This document shows, piece after piece, positions 43,454-56,200 of a stretch of 64,000 nucleotides of DNA. Every line of letters begins with the position of its first letter. Within the stretch, counting starts at the first letter, position 1. Both the position numbers and the translations under genes were made by a program. The DNA lies in NCBI GenBank assembly GCA_026419775.2, contig JAOPGA020000819.1, positions 55,591 to 119,590 on the forward strand, read 5' to 3'. Under the pieces are notes generated by a model. It was not told where the DNA came from. It worked only from the letters and a program-made list of their open reading frames with translations, and did not search any database. This stretch comes from Acrasis kona. Lineage: Eukaryota > Heterolobosea > Eutetramitea > Acrasida > Acrasidae.

Positions 43454-46229
43454 TTATAACTTGTTAAGGTCCATAAATTCAATTGGAGGAGCCGAAGGTT
43501 GTATTACTACTTGCTCAGTTTGTTTCAATGGCACTCTTCTCTTTTTGTGGTGATGGACGATTGTGATGATGGCCATCAAAAAAGAGATGACAACGAGTGC
43601 AAAAACAACAGATCCAATGACTATGCCAGTAATCTCGCCTGGGTTTAGCCTAGCTTGTCCTCTGGGTTTGTTGCTAGTAGTATTAAACATTCCAGATGAC
43701 CCCAACTTTTGAGACCCAGCATACAATATGTTCATCCTCTGACCACTAGAAGCGTGAATGGTTCTAGAATCTGTTGGTTGAGAAGTAACACATATAAAAT
43801 ACGGAGTAGATAATAAAGAATCTATATAATTCGGATTTGATAAATAAACTAATGCGTCAGTTAATATATTACCATTCAAATCAATAATTTGCGTTTGCAC
43901 ATAAGCAACATCAGCATCCACTCCGACCATAACTATATAGTCTGTGTTTGTTTGTAAAGAAACAGCATTAGATAATGTAGCATCGCTGAATAGTGTTAAC
44001 GACTGAGCAGAGGGAGTGAATGATACTCTAGATTGTATTGACGCTGTTCCAGTTATTGGCTGCAAAGTACATCCGGTGGACAAACCAGATGGCAATTGAG
44101 ATGGAAAATTGAAAGCAATAAATGATTGAAATCCAGGCATACGAACAGCAGGATTGAAGCACAATGCACTTTTTTCGTTCGGTAGCTCAAGAGACAGTTG
44201 GGAACTATTCGTAATAGTGTAGGGTATCACTGCTCCTGATCCTGCAGATGCGGCATTTGACGCATCGACATTCGCAAAGGAGCCTTGTGACGATGTATCG
44301 AACACTACGTAGGAATTTGAAGTGGACTTCATATCGATTTGGCATCTCAAGCCAATTGTTGAAGCTTCATTACATTTACAGGTATCAGTAGCTATGCATT
44401 TTCCTTTGCCAGAGCACACCAAGGGATCAGCGGCTAAAATATTAAAGCATGACAAGATGCTTGTTGGGGTAGGTGTAGGAGTGGATGTTTTGGAGACGAT
44501 AGATGTAGAGGATTGAGAAGCAGTAGCAACACTAGTAGCTGTTGCAGTGGTAGATGTAGTCGGAAAATTTGGATTTGGAGTATCGGTTGGTGTAGATGTT
44601 GGAATAGATGTTGGTGTAGATGTTGGTGTAGATGTTGGCGTAGCTGTAGGAGTTGATGTTTCAGTTGGAGTTGGTGTTGGAGTCGGAGTAGAGTTAGGAG
44701 TAGGTGTCGGTAGATATTCCAACATTACTAAACTGGATCCAACTCCAGCAGACATCTTAAAAACATTCGAGTTCCTCAATGCCCCATCACTATTGATTTT
44801 TTGTGGAATGGATGACTGCCAACCTGCTAAAGGGCGAAAATAAGGCCATCTATTTCTTTAGCGTCACATAATAATGAAACTTACAATGAATTTCCCGCAC
44901 CATACAGAACACTATCATTTGAAAGATATAGAGCGTGCGAAAATCCAGCTAGAATTTTGGAAATGGTTTTGTTTGCCAGCCAATAATCATCCAGTACAGG
45001 CATAGGTGTCTTAACTGTTGGTACTGTAATTCCAGCACCAATTGTAGCTCCATTTCCCAACTGGCCGTCTCTTATTATGTTTAAAGATAATTTCTCATCA
45101 CAACTTACTGGTTGTCTCCCGTACTAAAAACTTTTCCATCAGATGATAAAAATAAAGAAAAGAATTCTCCTGCTGATACTTGTACGATAATTTTTCCACT
45201 CATAGAGCCTGATCGTAGTACCTGCACAGGAGAGTACTTATAGTCGACGCTTCCAATCCCTAATTGTCCTCTCCTATTATATTAGAATTGGTTTGTTAAT
45301 TTTATTACGCGTTATGACCGGATGCGTATGCTATACCATCCGAAGAAAGCATTAGAGAATGAGCTCTACCCATTGAAATTTGAGTTAAAACCTTTCCTGA
45401 CAAAGCCCCACTGGTATCTGTTGCACAAGGCGACATGCAAAGATCGGTGGTACCAGTTCCTATATAACCATCGCTGATCTTATTAATACCATGTCGATTC
45501 AATGTTGTTGATCTTACTCATTTGATCCGGCTCCAAACATTTTTCCATCCCTAGTAAGAAACAAAGTAGAGGTGTAACCAGCGGATATTTGTGCGATAAC
45601 CTTTCCAATAAGAGGACTTGGCCAATTTACATCAACCGCTACTGGGCTGTTATAAACAATGATGCTACCGTCGCCTCCAACTCCTATTTGTCCGTATCTA
45701 ATTTTTGAATTTTTTTTAAAAGTATTAAATTTATAAGACTCTACCCATTAGATCCTACTCCATATGCTTTGCCACTCGAGTCAAGAAACATGGAGTGGTA
45801 GTAACCCGCCGATACTTGTATTATTTTTTTCCCTTTCAATATTCCAGTGGTACTCACAGGTATTGGACTGTAGTAATAGGTTCTCGTTCCGTTTCCTAAT
45901 ATTCCGTCACTATATTACGTTAGTGAAAATAAAATGTATACGATACTTGTTGAACCCAACACTATATGCTTGCCCTTCTGATGTCAGGAATAAAGATTGA
46001 TAATTGGAAGTTGAGAAGTCAGTGACATTCACTCCAGACAAAACTCCAAGATCAAGAACTTCGACATTCAAGGAAGGTTTGATGTTGGGGTTTGCTGCAA
46101 ATTGGCCGTTCCTTTTGGTTAAACATTTTATTAAAGTTCGTTTATTTACGTATTTGCTCCGAACCCAACAATAACTGCGCAATTTGATAATCCTGCCACA
46201 ATCAAGAGGGGCAAGATGAAGAACCTCAT
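43454..46229 (-). CDS. Secretory RCC1-repeat / EGF membrane protein
   Basis: Type I membrane protein, 833 aa. Exons are 46229-46150, 46111-45947, 45909-45745, 45697-45518, 45473-45309, 45273-45109, 45070-44885 and 44849-43454; all seven introns are phase 2 and 35-47 nt. Order: signal peptide (MRFFILPLLIVAGLSNC), RCC1-like blades (pattern GQLG-G...SPV....GK-I-QVSAG...L-L-S-DGK-...G-N), a Pro-Thr stalk, an EGF-like module (VCSGKGKCIATDTCKCN), an extracellular domain, a membrane helix (IVIGSVVFALVVISFLMAII) and a cytosolic tail with basic HHHKKRR and a PSAPP motif. Exons 2-7 each encode exactly one blade. Function is unknown; an extracellular propeller suggests ligand or matrix binding. Confidence 0.88.
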
Positions 46230-47065
46230 GAGTTATCTGCCTGCTTCCGGATAACCTGAATGAATTGTAATGCTTATTGGTATACAAAAATCTTACGATA
46301 CTCGCGGGGGAGGTGGTGCACAAGTTTTGAACAAAGAGCGATTGTAAGCTGATTTCAGCGGATTTCTGACGACGGTTAATTAAGCCCAAATTATGAAGAG
46401 CTTAATATTTTAAAACAGTAGAAGCCGAACCTAGCGATGAAGTGCTTTCAAATGTTATAAACTTATGTACTTATCATTCAATACCACATTTGATAATAAT
46501 TTTTATTAGATATTGTTGGATGGATCTATATAAACCCTTGCGATATAAAGCATATATTTTTCGAGTGTCCCTCCTCATGCATCTGTCTCAATTATCAATG
46601 GTTTCTAGATACTCTTTGAGGTCCTCATGCTTTTTCTCAAGTTGCCCAAAATTTAGGGCAATGCAGACATTACAAGAAGTCCTTCATGCCAATGGGCAGA
46701 TACATATGATCACTTTTGTTTTGGTATCACTTTTATCGTTCAAAATGGCCAGATTCTATTCATGTCTGTTACGGGTAACCACAAACACATTTACTTGTAA
46801 AATTATGTCAATAAATTTGCCCAAACATCAAAAGATCGCCATTATAGTGTTATTCTTATGTCCTATACAGTGACAACACACAAAATATTCTATTACACTA
46901 CATAAACGAGTAATGTAAATTGTGCATCTAAATTCTTTATTCAGAATGGTCCAAAGGTCTAATAAACATCAGGTTAATTTAATCGTTGTTGTATGGTCAA
47001 CTGTAAATTTTCATCCAAACAAAAACCTCTTTTATCTAACTGCACGTAGCCACAGGTGGTATCAA
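46230..47065. other. Intergenic region with possible gene remnant
   Basis: 836 bp between divergent genes (RCC1/EGF minus, SLC44 plus). On the minus strand, a short coding-like stretch ending at 46588 reads FGQLEKKHEDLKEYLETIDN. It has no start and no definable upstream exon, so it may be a gene remnant or last exon. A 143-codon plus-strand frame (46442-46873) overlaps it antisense and looks random. No promoter element is convincing. Confidence 0.3.
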
Positions 47066-49135
47066 ATGGGCTTGTTAAATAAGAAGAAGGTCCCGGTGGC
47101 ATCACCAAGTGCAGGAAAGGAGTCGCAGAATGGAAAGATTGATACCTTTGAGAGCAAACAAGCTCCCATTTTCAATTTTAAGAACAGAAGATGTCCTTGG
47201 TTCGACTGGATCATGATACCAGTATTCATTGGATTTTGGATTGGAATGTTCATTGTAGCAGGTTTTGGCATCTCCACCGGAAACCCTCTTACTCTTATCA
47301 ACCCAGTTGATTACCAACAAAACGTATGCGGCTATGCAATTGGACAAGGAAACAAAAATAAGTATGATTTAACCAACCAAACATACCTCTGGTTTCCCAT
47401 TGAGTTTTCTGTATCGGACCTTAAAGATATTACACAATCTCAAATATTCGATGCCCTCAACTTGGGAATATGTGTTGAATCCTGTCCCACTGCAACGGCC
47501 CCGGACATTAACTCAGTAGTGTGTACCTATGACATTAGTAGCAGCACCAATTACACCAAGTACGATAAATATCTACGTGCCTTACAAAACAAAGGAGGAT
47601 GCTTCTTTAATTTATTCACAACATCCTCTACAGCTCAACGTTGCCTACCTTCATTCACTACGAACTCGACCGCGTATAAACTTTTAGGACCAACTCAAGC
47701 AGCGCTGCTCAACAAAGTTTTGTACTTTTCAGATGGACTTAAGACTGGAGTAAATGAACTGTACGCTTCATACACACCAATTTTGCTGTCGGTATTCTTG
47801 TGTGTGGTATTATGCTTCCTGTCTATTTGTTTCATTGGGGTATTTATTGGAATATTGACATATACCGTGATCTTTTTGGTTTGGTTGATCTTGGCAGCAG
47901 GAGGAGGATACTCATTGTATATTGGAATTATACATTATCAGAAGGATGGTGATACCGATTTTGCCCGCGTGTGGTTGGCTGTGGGAGGTATATTGTTGGG
48001 AGGTTTATTACTGTACAGTTTTTTGTTTTTGTGGATGTGGAGTAGACTCAGAGTAGCCATCAACGTTATTAGAGCTGCTAGCAAGGCTGTAGTATCATTG
48101 CCTGGTCTATTTGTGGTACCTGTTGTTGGTGCTATACTCATTGTAGCATTTGGAGTATATTGGTTTATTATAGAAGCGTATTTGGCTTCTTCAACCTCAG
48201 TTACTTATGTATCAGCGTCATCATTCAATACCTTGTCCAACTCTACATCTGTTACTAGCTTGCAAAAATCAGGAGCTCTAATCAACTCTAATTTTACTCA
48301 AGCACTAGGTAATTCGTCAATTGCTATTGGAAAAGGCAATTTAGCCATGCAAGTTTTACAAGCCTATCATTTATTCGGTATTTTATGGATGCTAGCCTTC
48401 ATTAGTGCCTTCTCCTACACTGTAATGGCTGGTGCAGTTGGTAATTGGTACTTCTCCGCTAAGGGAGACAAGAAGAAGCCTCCAATGTTTACTGTTTTGG
48501 CTTCATTTGCTAGGACTCTAGTTTTCCATACAGGTTCCATTCTTATCGGGTCTTTGATCGTGGCCATTGTTCAGTTCATCAGATACTTGTTCCAAAAACT
48601 CAAACAAAAGGCTCTTCAAAAGAACAAGTGGGCCAAATACGTGGTTAAAATTGTCGAAGTTGCACTTTGTATACTAGAGGCCATTGTAAAGTTTGTTAAC
48701 AAGAACGCGTATATTATTATAGCAATACATGGTACTGGTTTTTGTATGTCTGCGCAGAGAGGATTTAAACTGGTGTTGACCAATGTTCTTCGTTTCGCCG
48801 CTGTCAACACGATTGGAGAATTTATTCTGTTTTTGGCACAACTTATTATCACAGTTACCTGTGGAATCTTCACTTACGCTTTCATCCAGTTAAATAACAC
48901 CTACAGTTGGAACATTGTAATTGGCGTCAATTATGGCTTAGTACCAACCATTGCTTCCGGTTTCATTGCTTTTTGTATTTCTTCATTGGCAATGCAGGTG
49001 TATCATTGTGCTATTGATACAATCTTGATGTGCTTTGTATATGATATTGATATTCATAATCCTGGAGATTACTACATGGGAGGAGCTTTAAGAGCTTTAG
49101 TGAACAGAAGTGAGAAGAAGCAAGAACCAGTATAA
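47066..49135 (+). CDS. Choline-transporter-like protein (SLC44/CTL family)
   Basis: Multi-pass membrane protein, 689 aa from the ATG at 47066 (MGLLNKKKVPVASP). Upstream in-frame sequence is not protein-like. CTL hallmarks: an early membrane helix (WIMIPVFIGFWIGMFIVAG), a large extracellular loop with Cys and N-glycosylation sites (LGICVESCPTATAPD, SSTNYTKYDKY, CFFNLFTTSSTAQRCLPSF), then about nine further helices and the C-terminal CTL block (YIIIAIHGTGFCMSAQRGF, NYGLVPTIASGFIAFC, MQVYHCAIDTILMCFVYDI). Members transport choline or ethanolamine and supply phospholipid synthesis. The C-terminus (RSEKKQEPV) is cytosolic. Confidence 0.92.
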   Translation: MGLLNKKKVPVASPSAGKESQNGKIDTFESKQAPIFNFKNRRCPWFDWIMIPVFIGFWIGMFIVAGFGISTGNPLTLINPVDYQQNVCGYAIGQGNKNKYDLTNQTYLWFPIEFSVSDLKDITQSQIFDALNLGICVESCPTATAPDINSVVCTYDISSSTNYTKYDKYLRALQNKGGCFFNLFTTSSTAQRCLPSFTTNSTAYKLLGPTQAALLNKVLYFSDGLKTGVNELYASYTPILLSVFLCVVLCFLSICFIGVFIGILTYTVIFLVWLILAAGGGYSLYIGIIHYQKDGDTDFARVWLAVGGILLGGLLLYSFLFLWMWSRLRVAINVIRAASKAVVSLPGLFVVPVVGAILIVAFGVYWFIIEAYLASSTSVTYVSASSFNTLSNSTSVTSLQKSGALINSNFTQALGNSSIAIGKGNLAMQVLQAYHLFGILWMLAFISAFSYTVMAGAVGNWYFSAKGDKKKPPMFTVLASFARTLVFHTGSILIGSLIVAIVQFIRYLFQKLKQKALQKNKWAKYVVKIVEVALCILEAIVKFVNKNAYIIIAIHGTGFCMSAQRGFKLVLTNVLRFAAVNTIGEFILFLAQLIITVTCGIFTYAFIQLNNTYSWNIVIGVNYGLVPTIASGFIAFCISSLAMQVYHCAIDTILMCFVYDIDIHNPGDYYMGGALRALVNRSEKKQEPV

Positions 49136-49179
49136 ATCGACATGTATAAATTAAAAAAAATTACAACAAAAATCTTGTA

Positions 49180-50262
49180 ATGACTAGGCCAGCAACGGGG
49201 AAGCATGGTACCCAATCCTTTTCCATGCCACGAATATTGGTATTTTGCATGATTTTGTTATTACCAACAATGGCAGTGATTTATTATACACTTTTAAGAA
49301 AAACAGTCACACCGCAACACACAACGAGAAACATCGATAAAATAACGTGCTCATTCAAAGGGACTCCCAAATTCGATAGTTTACTGGATCTTCTCGACGT
49401 GAGAACTGATTATGAATCACAAGACGATCCCTCCACTGCTTATTTTTTGGAAGAAATACTCAAATATTTATCAAAGCGAGGGCTTAAGCTAGACAACAAA
49501 ATTTGTACCATTCATGGAGGTAACGTCGGGGCCCCGATTTATGAGTTCCTAGACAAGCCAAACATTGGTGGCGTTGCGGTCGAATTTTACCCCAATCTGT
49601 ACGAGGATCTAACAGGTAGGGTCAAGAGGAAAAATCTCAATATCATGCAAGCAGTTGTGACTCCTCACAATGTAATCAACATAATGGACCAAAACGACCT
49701 CCCATACGACATGGATTTATTCAAGGTGGACATAGACAGCTACGAATGTACCATACTTGAAGCGATGCTATCTTCAGGAAAATATCGCCCCAAAGTAATC
49801 TTTTCTGAACACGCAGAGTTTGTGCCACCACCATTACGCTTCAGTATCTCTTATTACGAATACACCACACAGTTCAAGAATGATAACTTTTGCGGATGTT
49901 CCCTACAAATGCACGTGGATCTACTTTTACAGTATGGCTACAGACTAGTACATGTGGACTGGAACGATGTATTCTTTGTTCGCGATGACATTTACTGCAA
50001 ACACTTTAGTGGATTAATCCCTCACGATGTGGATCAAATCTATGACCAAGGATACGCCAAGAGAGACCAAAGAGAACACTATTTCAATTGGCACCCAGAC
50101 GTGGATCACTGGATGAACATGCGTAACGATCTACCAACGCTCAAGAAGGAAATCACGGTCTACATGGCCAAATCCAAAACATACCAATCGTCCCCACAAG
50201 CCCACTTTATACTCCACTACCAATCACCCGATGACCCACCCATGAAACAATTGTTAAAATAA
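49180..50262 (+). CDS. FkbM-type methyltransferase domain protein, type II membrane
   Basis: 360 aa, single exon. An N-terminal signal-anchor (RILVFCMILLLPTMAVIYYTLL) suggests a type II membrane protein of the secretory path. The remainder resembles SAM-dependent FkbM-family methyltransferases: NKICTIHGGNVGAPIYEFL, GVAVEFYPNLYEDLTGRV (acidic loop after strand 2), and DLFKVDIDSYECTILEAML, the family's K-x-D-x-D-x-[FY]-E block. The Gly-rich first motif is imperfect. The C-terminal ~100 residues are His/Asp/Tyr-rich. FkbM enzymes O-methylate sugars and other metabolites; the substrate is not inferable here. The stop codon lies inside AATAAA, and the NOT1 stop on the other strand is only 7 bp further. 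Confidence 0.72.
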   Translation: MTRPATGKHGTQSFSMPRILVFCMILLLPTMAVIYYTLLRKTVTPQHTTRNIDKITCSFKGTPKFDSLLDLLDVRTDYESQDDPSTAYFLEEILKYLSKRGLKLDNKICTIHGGNVGAPIYEFLDKPNIGGVAVEFYPNLYEDLTGRVKRKNLNIMQAVVTPHNVINIMDQNDLPYDMDLFKVDIDSYECTILEAMLSSGKYRPKVIFSEHAEFVPPPLRFSISYYEYTTQFKNDNFCGCSLQMHVDLLLQYGYRLVHVDWNDVFFVRDDIYCKHFSGLIPHDVDQIYDQGYAKRDQREHYFNWHPDVDHWMNMRNDLPTLKKEITVYMAKSKTYQSSPQAHFILHYQSPDDPPMKQLLK

Positions 50263-50269
50263 AAAATGT

Positions 50270-53200
50270 TTATTGTGCATGAATATGAGTGCTCTTTACA
50301 ATATTCTCGAATAATCTAGAAATCTCTGGTGAGCAATGAATACTGGTCAAATCCCAAAAGTTATATCTTGGATTCTTGACCAACTCGATAAACGTAATCA
50401 ACAATCCCCATGGATGAGGCCTGTTCACAATCAAACGATCCAACAACACTCTGGTAATTTGTTCCTTAATCTCCTCCTCGTTATGCTCCAACTTGACCTC
50501 CGCAAACAAGCACAACAACACGCAGCTAAAGTAGTGAGTGTGATTGTTGGGGTAGCGTAATTGATTGGCGATGGCATTCAAGAAAACATATCTACCCTCT
50601 GGATCCAAATCCATCACCAATTTCTGGAAAATGTCCATGGCCGGACTATTCACGATGGGCGCACGACCTCCAGGCACTTGCAATTGATTAATGGCCTGCA
50701 CGCCCACGTACAACACCAACGAATTAATCAACGTTACATTGTATCGAGTGCAGCTCATGTGCACGTGATCGTTTGCTGATGATTGCGACGATGGTTTATA
50801 ATCATGATTCAATAAATTATTCTTTAGTTCGTTCAAGAACAATACTGGCGTCCTATTCTTCAAGTATTGATCGATGTGATCCTTGATGCCATCTTGATGA
50901 TTCTGGCTGATCAACGATGCAGCATAGTCGCTAAAGATTTTTGGACTCGTGTTAATCTCTGGCAACAAATCAACCTTCAGGTGAGGAGTGAATGGATCGG
51001 GTAATCTCATGTGACGAGGGAATGCGCTCAAGATTAAATTTCTCATCTGGATGCACGACGGTGGAATCACGTCGCATAACGAAAAGTGATAATCGCACAA
51101 GAATTCGCTAAAGTCATGCAACAGCACCAATAGAATTTTCAGAGTGGATCGATATAACAATCGTACTGGATTGTTGAGCTCTGCCAATCGCAAGTAGGGC
51201 TCCAAGAATTGGAACAATGCAATCAGTAGCGAATGGAATTGACTCCATCCTCTTCGATCGGTGTTGGTGGACGAGAATAATAATTTGGGCATGAACATGC
51301 GATGGGATACTAATTCTAACCATGCAAAACTAAATCCTGGCAATCGAATGGGACGTAGTTCGTAAATGGCTTCGCCGAAGGATAACAATAATTTCAAATT
51401 GGCTTCGCTCTCTTCGTTGATTTGTTGATTGTCGTTGGTGGTGGCGCTTGCAGTGTTGGGATCTGATGGTGGCGGCGATGAATTTGAATTCGTGACCGGA
51501 CAATAACGATTCAAATCAATTAACAAATTACTCAACAATCTCAATCCAAATCGTTGATTGAATTTCTGTGCTTGAACATCATGATCGCGCTCGACAAATC
51601 TACAAACGGTCACCATGGTGTTCTTGAGTAGATTTAATCTCTTCGATGCAACCAGATTGGATTGTTTCAACATGATGCAAGAAAGTAATTCGGTACATGC
51701 ATCGACACGCGAGAACAAGTACAATCCCTTGTCTTCTTCCAAATGAATGGATTGATCACGAATGGATTGGTTGAATTGATGCATGGATTGTTGTAACAAG
51801 GCCAATACAAATACTTGCAAATCTGCATCTGTTTTTAATAATCCAGATTTGAGTAATTCTCTCACGAACAAATCCTTGAGTTGTTCTTCAATCTTGCTGG
51901 GTGGTTCGTCGAGCGATAACGATGGGTGATTGGATCCAATGTTTGAGAAACGATCGGGTCCTGCGGTGTGATCGACGATTTGAATCCATTCGATAAACTT
52001 CTTTGACGACTTTATCGCCCAATGTTTCCGTGCGATCGTTGAATACTGCTTCCAGTTCGTTACTGCACATGATGAGACAGCTCATCTTGTTTTGACACAA
52101 TGTATCGTTCACAATCACGCAGTGCTTGGCTTCATCCACCACTCTGTTCATGAAATCTGTTCCGAATTCTTGTTGTGCCTTCTTTGTGTTCTTTGACAAG
52201 TAATCGAATAATTTGGGTAATTGATTGGTGTGTAACAATCGCTCTTCAATGATTAACCTACGAATCACGTGCGATGATGTCTTGGCAATCATGGATGCTC
52301 TGGATGGTTCGTCTAGACATTCTCTAATCATCTGATCGAATTTGATGTGATCCAGCAAATTACTTCTCAACAATGCGGTGATGATTTCTCTATTGTTGAC
52401 TGCTAATTTCTTATCATCTGGAATCTTGGTCCATACTTTGGTAATCTTCTTTGTGACTTGAGCAGGTGATTTCTCTCTCATGTTGATCATGATCAATAAT
52501 AAAATTTCAATCAAGATTTGAGTGGAGTCATTGGGTTGTGCATAGTGGGCAGCAACCACTTCGTACAATGTCACGATGCACCATTCTGAAATTAATTTGA
52601 TCACTTTCTGATTGGATCCAATGCTACTATTGATTTGATGAATGACGCCAAATGTATCCAATGTGGTCGGCAACAAGAACATGTTGGTGATGATTCTCTT
52701 CTTGGACGATGCGTTCATGCTGATCACTACCGATTTGACATTCTTGATCAAATCTTCGCATGTGGATTTGATCTTTTCGTAAATCTTATCAGGTGACATT
52801 TCCTCCTCGTCTTGTGTTGATGCAACGCCTGGTTGTTGTACAGCAGCTGTGGGTTGTTGCTGTTGTTGTACCTGTGCAGCGGGTACTCTTGGACCAGCAG
52901 CAAATTCTTCATACACTTGCAAGTGATGTCTAGATACACCTGCACGTGGCACAATGTGATCGGGTAATGCTTGTGCATAAGCAGATGTGGGGTACATGGT
53001 CCATACGTATTGTCCACCGCTTTGGTACTGACGACGCAATTCATACTCTGGTTGCAATGTCTCTTGAATTTCATGGTTTCCTTTATCTGCAGCAGTCTTT
53101 TCGATAAAACTGCATCCAAGATTTAAATTACCATTGCTGATGGTCTGAACGATGCTTTCAATTTCTGCAGCAATTACTTCCTCTTCTGCTTCGCTAATCA

Positions 53201-56200
53201 CGATGGGTTGTAGTAATTGACGAAGGTTGCTCTGCATGGTCTGACGCAGCACGTCCTTACATGTGACCATGGCCAATTGAGCAGATAAGTGCTGTACCAT
53301 TAAATTACCTGCTTTTCTCATCTTGTTGGCATCTGGATCGTTGGAGAAATCTTTGAGTACCAACTGAGAGGTGGTCCTGCAGGCGATGGTCACCGATCGT
53401 TTCAACACGGGTTGAATAATGTCATGAACGGCCTTCTCGATTGCAAATGTAATTAATTTACGAAGGATGGGTTGATCTGGTAGTGATTGCAGCGATGGAT
53501 CGATCACGACCATTTGTTCCAATTCTGGAATTAACTTTGGATGCATGAACAATTGTTGGCTCACCATGGCCATGTTGAATTTGATGGTTGGCTCTTGTAC
53601 AATATCCAATGGCACTCTGGTGGGCAGAGCAGCGTTGGTTGCCAATTGCTCCACCGCGTTGATACTGGTTGCAGCGTTATTGATGATTCTCTTTGGTGGA
53701 GATCCGACGGCTGTTGCAACCGAATCAACGACGGCTGTCGAAGGTTTCAATCCGTTCACGTCTTGAGTATTGGTGGGTAACACCTTTCCAGCTAATAAAT
53801 TCTTGCAATCAATCTTGTTTACTTTTAATTTCAAAGCCTTGCACAACAACTCCACTTCGAATTTAATATTCATTTTGATTTCTGGTGCAGCGTGTATTTC
53901 TGCTAATAATCCCATCAATCCCATCACCCATGGATTAGGAGGTTTGATCACTTTTGATTTGCTGCAATTGGTAAGTACTTTACATACGAAGGGAACCACT
54001 GCAATCAATCGACCCTTTTCATAGGCCTCGATCAATAATTCCTTGAGGTCCATATCGGTACGTAACACTGGTTTGTTCTTTGCGATGGTTAATAGACCTA
54101 ACCAAGTACCCAAATTCTTCAACAGTCCTCTCTCGGAGAAATCATTAATGACTTGATCGGATGCAAGTAACAATCGAATGTTGTGATAGGTGCTCTGTAA
54201 TATTTTAACGTCCAGGTCCTTGTTGTTGAGCGTGGTCAAGAATTTAATGTACAAATCATGGAAATTGGGTTCCAAACTAACTCTCTTGACCACGAGGTAA
54301 TTCGCCAAGTAATTGTGTAGCTCCGGAGTGATGAGCGGTTGAATTTCTTGACTCTTCTCCGTTAGATTGCTTTGTGAAATGTTGTTGATGATAAAGTGAA
54401 TGCGATCGGCTACATCTTCATCTGGTTCCACGATGGTTAATTGTTGAGAATAATTCTTTGTCAGCGTGCTATTGTCCAGTTGGAATCCAAGTGATGCAGG
54501 TGGCGGAGTGGATTGGACGCTTGCTTGTGCTGCTGCTGATGAAATGGTGTGTGGTGGTGTCATTGGAGCGACTAGGTTAGGAGGTGGGGCACCTTCATCC
54601 AATATGCGATTTGCAGTGTTTTCCATGGTGGGTGTAGTTCTATCCAATACCTCTGGTTGAGGTGGCGGTACTGGCGCCTGGAGGACAGGTGTAGCAGTGG
54701 CTAGTGGTGGTGGTGCGTTTATGATATTTGGTTGTTGTGGATGTGGTGTTGCATTGTGGTGAGCGTCATGAGTGGGAATTTGACTTGGATCGATTTTGGC
54801 ATCTGATAATCCCTTATTCACATAAAGCATCACATCGGGTATCACGCTGATAATGTGCGAAAAATTCTTCAAGTGCATGCACATTTCCTTCCACTCTGGT
54901 AATCTCTGTTTGAATTGATTGAGGGCGATTAATCCAAATTCGGTGTAATTGTTGTTGTTCTTGCTAAAGCTCTGCAGTACGTACAAGAGTGCATATCGAA
55001 GTGTCTTTGCTTCTACGATATCGTGTAGAATCATGACTCCAAATAATGTTGCAACATTACGTAATTGATCGGTCGGGTACAAATCAAAGAAGCGATATTC
55101 GTCGTATAGGTTATGTAAAATGTATGCGAATAATTCTTGATCGGATTGTAATTTACTAATCTTGAGTTGCTTCAACATGTCAATGGCTTGTTCCACTGGT
55201 ATCTTTCCTTCCAATATTTCTCTCAAGCATGCATTGGCCATCTGTTCCACTTCTTTGGTGATTTGTATGCCGCCAACTTCCTCCATCAATTTAGGATCAC
55301 ATTCTCTCACCACCTTGTTGATCTCTTCCACTACATCTGGCGATAGAATGTTACGACGAGACAATAATGCTTTGAAGAATACGACGGCACGTTCGCTGTT
55401 GAATGATTGGGATGCTTGGTTGTTGGGATCCATGTGTTTCAATTTATCGACGAGATAAACGATACATTCGTGTGCGAATGCATTCTTGTGTTTATCCAAG
55501 TTTTGTTCCAACCAGAAACCCAAATTCAAATGATCACGCTTTGCGGCTAATGTGGCCAAATCGATCGTGAATCGGAAGGGTTGTGCTTCCAAAACTTGAA
55601 CCAATGCCTTTAATTCTTGAGCAATGTCCAATATTCTTCTCAACGTGGTTGGATCTTTACAATAGATATCGCTGAATGCATTCACCATGAGCGCAGGGTT
55701 GAGCTGCCACAATTGATGCAACACGGCGCTACTGCTCTTGTGCGATCGAATGTAATTGGGCAGCAAGATGCTCAATGTTTCCCTCTGCAATACGGTATTG
55801 TTGGGCTTGGCCTCCACGACTCCCAAAAGGAACAACTCTGTACATTGTTTGATCGGCACTTCGAATAATTTCCTGACGATTTTATAATTGTCGCCCTCTG
55901 CCAAGTCCAAGAGCGTTTCGATCAAATCTAACGAGGTCCACGCAGGACTACGTTGAATGTTGACGGCCTGTCCAACATTAATGCTTCTTGATGCTGCAAA
56001 GTTGATCACATCCGGTGGTGCATCCAATCCAATGGCAATCATGGATAACTGTCCATCTCTGTTGGACCATTGAGCTTGACTTCCCACTATGGCCCTGACC
56101 GGTAACGAATCATCGGTTGCCTTTCTATACACTGCGGAAATCAATGCCAGTCCCTTTTGGTCCACCAAGAAAAAGTCAGGGTAATCCAATGATCGAATCA

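Noticed and set aside
44540-44710. Tandem GGTGTAGATGTT-like repeats as a satellite or mobile element
   Set aside because: They encode the Pro-Thr stalk of the RCC1/EGF protein, so the repetition is explained by coding.
46442-46873. 143-codon plus-strand ORF upstream of the SLC44 gene
   Set aside because: Lacks domains and composition bias of a protein, and overlaps a minus-strand stretch that looks more protein-like.
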